NCBI GenBank assembly: GCA_958414155.1
Contig: CATYWI010000012.1
Coordinates: forward strand, 1-10,052
Origin: an uncultured Anaerotruncus sp.
GTDB taxonomy: Bacteria; Bacillota_A; Clostridia; Oscillospirales; CAG-272
Length of the DNA: 10,052 bases
Direction of reading: 5' to 3'
Below the pieces are notes generated by a model, which was given only the letters and a program-made list of their open reading frames with translations, did no database searches and was not told the origin of the DNA. Positions 6,581-10,052 of the stretch are shown one piece after another. Every line of letters begins with the position of its first letter. Position 1 is the first letter of the stretch. A program made the translations under genes and the position numbers.

Positions 6581-8350
6581 TCAGTTTTTTATCTGCTGGC
6601 GGTCAAAGGATACGAACGATAGTACGGTGAGAACTGCGGCTATACCGACGAGCCAGGCAATGCCTATCGAAATGCGGTAGTTGCCGGAGCTGATCAGTGC
6701 TTTTTCGGCTGCGCCGAAGATACTGTCCAATGTACTGCCGCCGTCAATAATATAGCGCTCTGCGGTGTTGCCTATGAATGACGTGAGGTCAAGGTAGGGC
6801 AGAGGAGTATATTCAAGATGCAATTTTTGGAGGCTGAGCGAGACGGTGGTGATCACCGAGGTGCTGAAGCGGCATATCATAGCGAGCGCTATCGGGAGCG
6901 CCGATCTCTTTATCAGCGTTGAGATAAGGAGCGTAAACAGAATGATAGGAGCCGTTGATATGAAGGAAAGCAGCACGCGCCACAAAAACGCAAATATTGC
7001 GGGCACGATCATGACCTTTGTGCCGTGGTTGAATATCGCCGGGGTAAAGAGGTCCTTGACGCCGAACAGAGCGATGCATTCCACTGCCAGCAGTACCGAT
7101 GCTACGGCTGTTGCGGCGACCCACAGTATGCCGCCGGACAGCAGTTTTGAGGCAAGTATCCTTGAGCGGCGCTGCGGACGGATGAGAAGCAGTCGCACCG
7201 TGCCGGCGGTGTACTCATTCGAAAGCGTCATACCCGCAAGAATAATGACGAAAATAACTATGATCCCGAATGACGATGAAAATTCGGAAAGGAAAAGGGT
7301 CTTGGTGGAGTCGTTCACCGTTCCGCGTATCGGAACTCCGTGCTCTATGCTCGCACGGATGATAGCCGCGGTCTCTTCAAAGTTGCGGTCGTTCTTCTGG
7401 ACCGTGGAGATGTAGTCCTCATAGCTCATGCTTTGGGAGGGGAAGTAATCGTAAGCGTCGTACAGCTCGCGCGACACGCCTGTTGACGAGCTGGCAAGCG
7501 TCCTTATCCCCTGCAGCGGACTCCGGTAGTTTACAACGGTATTGTACTGCCAGCCGCCGTAATCGAACACGTTGTCGGTGAGCCACTGCCGTGCCTGGAC
7601 GTTCAGCTCGTTCCATTCAACTAAGCGCTCGCCGAGCGCGACCTCATAAGCTATGAATTCCGCGGAAAGCTCCGGGGTAAGCCTGGGATCCGTGGTGGCG
7701 GAGCCGCTCGTCAGATACTTTACGCTCTGGCGCGCGTTCTCAAGCGAAGCCTCGGCTTCCTCAAGTTGGCTCGCATAGTAGTCCTTTAGCGTGTATGTGA
7801 GGATGCGCTCTTCAAGCTCCGCAAGCGCTTCCTTTTGCGCCTTGTAGGTCGCCTCTATGTTTTCGGGCAGGAGTACGGTCTGGAAGGGATATATACCGTT
7901 GGGGTCTATCTCGTAAAGGTAGTGGCTTATCATGGATTCGTTGATGCCGTCGGCATCAACGCCGTCCTCTATTATCAGCTTTACAAGACCGACGGTGCCG
8001 CGCAGAGTTGCGTGATCCGAGCGGAATGCATCGACGCGCCAATCTTCTTGTATGTTGTTTTTTTCAAAGAATTCCGTGGTGTCAAGGAGGGCGCGGTAGT
8101 ATTCCGCGTCGCAGATGCGGCCGTTTTCCTCGGCATCAGCCAGCTGTTTTTTCAGCCGCTCGGCGTTATAAGTCCAGTAATTGGAGTCATGACCGCTGTA
8201 AGATGGGGATCCGACTATTTTCTTGAGTGTAAAGTCAAGCAGTGGGGCAAGGGCTGTCAGCGCGGCGATTATTATAAGCAGTACGCGAAGCCCGGTCTGC
8301 TTCAGCACCTTTTTGTTTTCGTTACCTATGAGGCGTGCGAGCTTTTTCAT
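6581..8350 (-). CDS. ABC-2 type exporter permease 1, large extracytoplasmic domain
   Basis: A 589-residue membrane protein with the same design as its downstream paralogue: cytoplasmic LIGNENKK (7-14), membrane segment at about 21-38, a roughly 310-residue extracytoplasmic region (40-353) with charged helical stretches (about 165-210 looks coiled-coil-like), then the ABC-2 core. In the core, a segment at 354-376 leads into NEYTAGTVRLLLIRPQRR (378-395), the motif that contacts the ATPase in this family. Further segments lie near 405-427, 446-480 and 561-581. The WQY motif is at 267-269 and HLEYTPLPYLDLT at 511-523. The ATG overlaps the ATPase stop codon (ATGA), and AGGAGG lies nine bases upstream inside the ATPase gene, so the two are translationally coupled. 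The cargo cannot be read from sequence. Membrane exporter subunit is near certain; the specific subfamily is not. Confidence 0.91.
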   Translation of the reverse strand: MKKLARLIGNENKKVLKQTGLRVLLIIIAALTALAPLLDFTLKKIVGSPSYSGHDSNYWTYNAERLKKQLADAEENGRICDAEYYRALLDTTEFFEKNNIQEDWRVDAFRSDHATLRGTVGLVKLIIEDGVDADGINESMISHYLYEIDPNGIYPFQTVLLPENIEATYKAQKEALAELEERILTYTLKDYYASQLEEAEASLENARQSVKYLTSGSATTDPRLTPELSAEFIAYEVALGERLVEWNELNVQARQWLTDNVFDYGGWQYNTVVNYRSPLQGIRTLASSSTGVSRELYDAYDYFPSQSMSYEDYISTVQKNDRNFEETAAIIRASIEHGVPIRGTVNDSTKTLFLSEFSSSFGIIVIFVIILAGMTLSNEYTAGTVRLLLIRPQRRSRILASKLLSGGILWVAATAVASVLLAVECIALFGVKDLFTPAIFNHGTKVMIVPAIFAFLWRVLLSFISTAPIILFTLLISTLIKRSALPIALAMICRFSTSVITTVSLSLQKLHLEYTPLPYLDLTSFIGNTAERYIIDGGSTLDSIFGAAEKALISSGNYRISIGIAWLVGIAAVLTVLSFVSFDRQQIKN

Positions 8351-9381
8351 TGGCTGTCGCCTCCTTCCTTGGAGTCGCTGTCATGTGAGACGTCGGGAGC
8401 CTTCGGCGCATATCCGGGCGTTCCGCCGCCGCCCGCCGGGGTGTATTCGCGGGTCGTTTCGAGATAGACGTCCTCAAGCGAATGCTTAACGGGCGTCAGC
8501 GCAGATACGTCGCAGCCGGCCATAACGAGCGCACGCATAAGGTCGCTCTCCCTGCCTGCCGGGAGGGTGACGCGCAGCTTGCCGTCTACCGTGGCAGTGC
8601 TTACGCCCTCGCCGAGACCGAGCGCCGCAGCCGCGGCAGCCTCGCGCTGAGCCTCCGGTACCGATACCTCGACCACCGAGATGTTTGAAACGCCGGCGCT
8701 GCGGACCTCTTCGATGGACATAGTGCGCAGAAGCACGCCGCGGTCGAGTATGCCCACGCGGTCGCACATCAGATCAAGCTCGGCAAGCTGATGACTTGAA
8801 ATGAAAACAGAAACGTTTTCGGTGTGCGAAAGCCCCTTCAGTATGTCGCGCAGCTCCTTTATGCCGGCGGGATCAAGCCCGTTCGTCGGCTCGTCGAGAA
8901 CGAGCAGCTTCGGATGGTTCAGCAATGCCTGCGCAAGCCCGAGGCGCTGACGCATACCAAGCGAGTATTTTGCTATTTTGTCGTCCGCGCGCGCTTCAAG
9001 GCGCACCAGCTTTATCAGCTCGTCAATGCGTTCGCGTGGAACATCGTCGTACATACGGCGGTAAAGCTCAAGATTTTCGCGTCCCGAAAGGTAGCGGTAC
9101 ATTTCGGGGTTTTCAATGATACCGCCAACGCAGGTCATTGCCGCTTCAAAATCGGTCTTTACGTTGTGTCCGCAAATGCTTATTTCTCCGCTTTCTATAC
9201 GGAGGAGACCAAGCATCAGCTTTATCGTTGTCGTTTTGCCGGAGCCGTTCGGCCCGAGAAAGCCGAATATTTCTCCCGGCATGACGTCAAGCGTGATGTC
9301 GGTAAGTATGCGTCTTTTCCCGAGTTGCTTTGAGAGGTGCTTTATCGACAGCACAGGCGCGGAGGATAGAGATCGGTTCAT
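8347..9381 (-). CDS. ABC exporter ATP-binding protein (BcrA/CcmA-type)
   Basis: This 344-residue nucleotide-binding subunit has all functional motifs: Walker A GPNGSGKT (43-50), a Q-loop region reading GGIIENPEMY (86-95) with Glu where many ABC ATPases have Gln, signature YSLGMRQR (139-146), Walker B LLVLDEP (159-165), D-loop GLDP (168-171) and H-loop His197. The Glu in the Q loop is usual in the bacitracin-exporter (BcrA) branch. A C-terminal domain (about 235-310) follows, as in that branch. The last 30 or so residues form a low-complexity Gly/Pro/Asp/Ser tail, whose DNA also carries the ribosome site of the next gene. It powers export through the two permeases downstream. The ATG at 9381 has only a distant AAGGT site, about 11 bases upstream, but no better in-frame start exists. 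It is first in the operon, just behind a strong promoter. Confidence 0.95.
   Translation of the reverse strand: MNRSLSSAPVLSIKHLSKQLGKRRILTDITLDVMPGEIFGFLGPNGSGKTTTIKLMLGLLRIESGEISICGHNVKTDFEAAMTCVGGIIENPEMYRYLSGRENLELYRRMYDDVPRERIDELIKLVRLEARADDKIAKYSLGMRQRLGLAQALLNHPKLLVLDEPTNGLDPAGIKELRDILKGLSHTENVSVFISSHQLAELDLMCDRVGILDRGVLLRTMSIEEVRSAGVSNISVVEVSVPEAQREAAAAAALGLGEGVSTATVDGKLRVTLPAGRESDLMRALVMAGCDVSALTPVKHSLEDVYLETTREYTPAGGGGTPGYAPKAPDVSHDSDSKEGGDSQ
8360..8365 (-). promoter_or_regulatory. Ribosome binding site for permease 1 inside the ATPase gene
   Basis: On the minus strand AGGAGG (8365-8360) lies nine bases before the ATG at 8350 and is encoded within the last codons of the ATPase (Lys-Glu-Gly-Gly). 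With the ATGA stop/start overlap this points to coupled, roughly balanced translation of ATPase and permease. Confidence 0.75.
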
Positions 9382-9415
9382 GATGTTACCGTACCTTTCA
9401 TTGATATTAAAATTA

Positions 9416-9443
9416 ATTATAGCATATTTTTGCCGCTTGTCAA
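9416..9443 (-). promoter_or_regulatory. Sigma-A promoter of the ABC exporter operon
   Basis: On the minus strand a perfect TTGACA (9443-9438), a 16-base spacer and a perfect TATAAT (9421-9416) are preceded by TGC, an extended -10. Transcription would start near 9409, with a leader of about 28 bases. No other convincing promoter was seen inside the run of genes down to 3951, so this one probably serves all four. Confidence 0.87.
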
Positions 9444-9475
9444 TGAAAATAAAGAAATCTTAAGTAAAGAGACGC

Positions 9476-9485
9476 GGCGCGCGCC
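9476..9485. repeat. GC-only palindrome GGCGCGCGCC in the divergent gap
   Basis: A perfect 10-bp palindrome stands in otherwise AT-rich DNA about 33 bases upstream of the -35 box of the ABC promoter. It could be a protein-binding site, but so short a GC palindrome can arise by chance. A similar GCGCGC patch lies at 2929-2934 in the other divergent gap. Confidence 0.25.
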
Positions 9486-9583
9486 ATTATTATACGCATG
9501 TGGAGCTATTTGTTTGGCATAACGCCGTCCTGCGGGTGAATATTATATGATGATAGGATTTTTATATCCGGAGGATGCAGAGC

Positions 9584-10052
9584 ATGAAAAAAAGCGGCGA
9601 AAACAGCAAAATTCACATGCGCGCTTTGTTTGGCGGCGAGCCGTCGGAATATGAGATGCGCCGCGCACGCAAATTGCTCGGTAACGGAACGACTCTTCTT
9701 TCTGCCGAGATATGCTATCCGCATTTTACCGGCGTGAGCGGCGAGGCGATGGATGCTTTTTATTCCGACGTTGCGGATAGGTTCTTCGGCTTTGCGTGCG
9801 GAGAAGCGCTCGGCAGGGCGCAGAAGGTGTATGATGCCGATACCGATCCGCGCAAGCGGTTCCGATTCCGCCGCTTCATGCTTTCCGCCGCCTTCAGACC
9901 CGGCTTTGTGTCCGGTGGGCTGATATCCGTCGGTGCCGTGTGCACTCTCACGCGCGGCGGGGCGGCGCTCGGCGCATGGGTCGGCGCACAGCAGTGGCGC
10001 GTGCGCGACGGCGTTCTTCTGCCCTTCGGCACGTGCGGGAACGACGGCGGGA
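9584..10052 (+). CDS. Protein of unknown function, 3' end outside window
   Basis: The first 156 codons are open to the window edge. GGAGG at 9570-9574 lies nine bases before the ATG at 9584. An in-frame ATG at 9575 abuts the ribosome site and is a poorer start. There is no signal peptide or membrane segment in the visible part. Visible traits are an N-terminal charged helix (about 20-32), AEICYPHFTG (41-50), a helical stretch with an aromatic/Cys core (55-80), a strikingly basic DPRKRFRFRRF (88-98), and alternating hydrophobic stretches ending in WRVRDGVLLPF (138-148). The strand-helix-strand order with a YP near the start and W..DG.L.PF near the end loosely recalls DUF3298/RsiV-like domains, but this is a guess. 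Codon use and GC content resemble the neighbouring genes. It is divergent from the ABC operon, with 202 bases between start codons, and no convincing plus-strand promoter was found there. Confidence 0.7.
   Translation, partial: MKKSGENSKIHMRALFGGEPSEYEMRRARKLLGNGTTLLSAEICYPHFTGVSGEAMDAFYSDVADRFFGFACGEALGRAQKVYDADTDPRKRFRFRRFMLSAAFRPGFVSGGLISVGAVCTLTRGGAALGAWVGAQQWRVRDGVLLPFGTCGNDGG

Noticed and set aside
6535..8335. Identical stretch of about 15 bases near 6536-6550 and 8318-8332, considered as an attachment-site or mobile-element repeat
   Set aside because: Both copies encode the same LIGNEN peptide at the N-termini of paralogous permeases, so shared ancestry of the coding sequence explains them.
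9514..9546. TTGGCA (9514-9519) with TATTAT (9541-9546) as a plus-strand promoter for the gene at 9584
   Set aside because: The spacer is 21 bases, too long for sigma-A, and no better pairing was found, so no promoter is claimed.
1..10052. CRISPR arrays, tRNA/rRNA genes, insertion sequences, phage or known defence genes
   Set aside because: No regularly spaced repeats, cloverleaf sequences, transposase motifs or nuclease/defence domains were seen on either strand.

Overview
The window looks like a chromosomal segment of a Gram-positive, probably anaerobic gut-type Clostridia (Oscillospirales or a relative). The grounds are strong AGGAGG-type ribosome binding sites, near-consensus sigma-A promoters in AT-rich gaps between rather GC-rich genes, a lipoprotein-type solute-binding protein of a kind common in Clostridia, and a two-permease ABC-2 exporter with large extracytoplasmic domains. 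The taxonomy is inferred from style and gene families only. I see no tRNA, rRNA, CRISPR array, insertion sequence or phage gene. Every gene lies on the minus strand except an SGNH hydrolase in the middle and a partial gene at the right edge.

Left region (1-2900, minus strand). A promoter at about 2854-2882 drives a lipoprotein solute-binding protein. A rho-independent terminator follows directly, and then comes a Cys-type sulfatase of the SGSH (heparan N-sulfatase)-like branch that runs off the left edge. There is no room for a normal separate promoter between terminator and sulfatase, so the sulfatase is probably fed by read-through. This pairing suggests capture and desulfation of a sulfated glycan.

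Middle (2800-3950). A 387-base divergent gap holds two back-to-back promoters and a small interrupted palindrome. The rightward promoter serves an SGNH/GDSL-type hydrolase, which ends at a perfect 19-bp hairpin terminator. That hairpin sits between convergent genes.

Right region (3951-9450, minus strand). A TTGACA/TATAAT promoter at 9416-9443 precedes a compact run: ABC ATPase, ABC-2 permease 1 (ATGA overlap), ABC-2 permease 2 (10-base gap) and a GDPD-family phosphodiesterase (31-base gap). The two permeases are diverged tandem paralogues, each with a roughly 300-residue extracytoplasmic domain, and probably form a heterodimeric exporter. The phosphodiesterase, which has several non-standard active-site residues, appears to be co-transcribed with it.

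Right edge (9450-10052). A divergent plus-strand gene of unknown function starts at 9584 and is cut by the window end.

The best candidate for something under-described is the four-gene exporter plus phosphodiesterase operon. The exporter family itself is ordinary in Firmicutes, so the novelty claim is modest.
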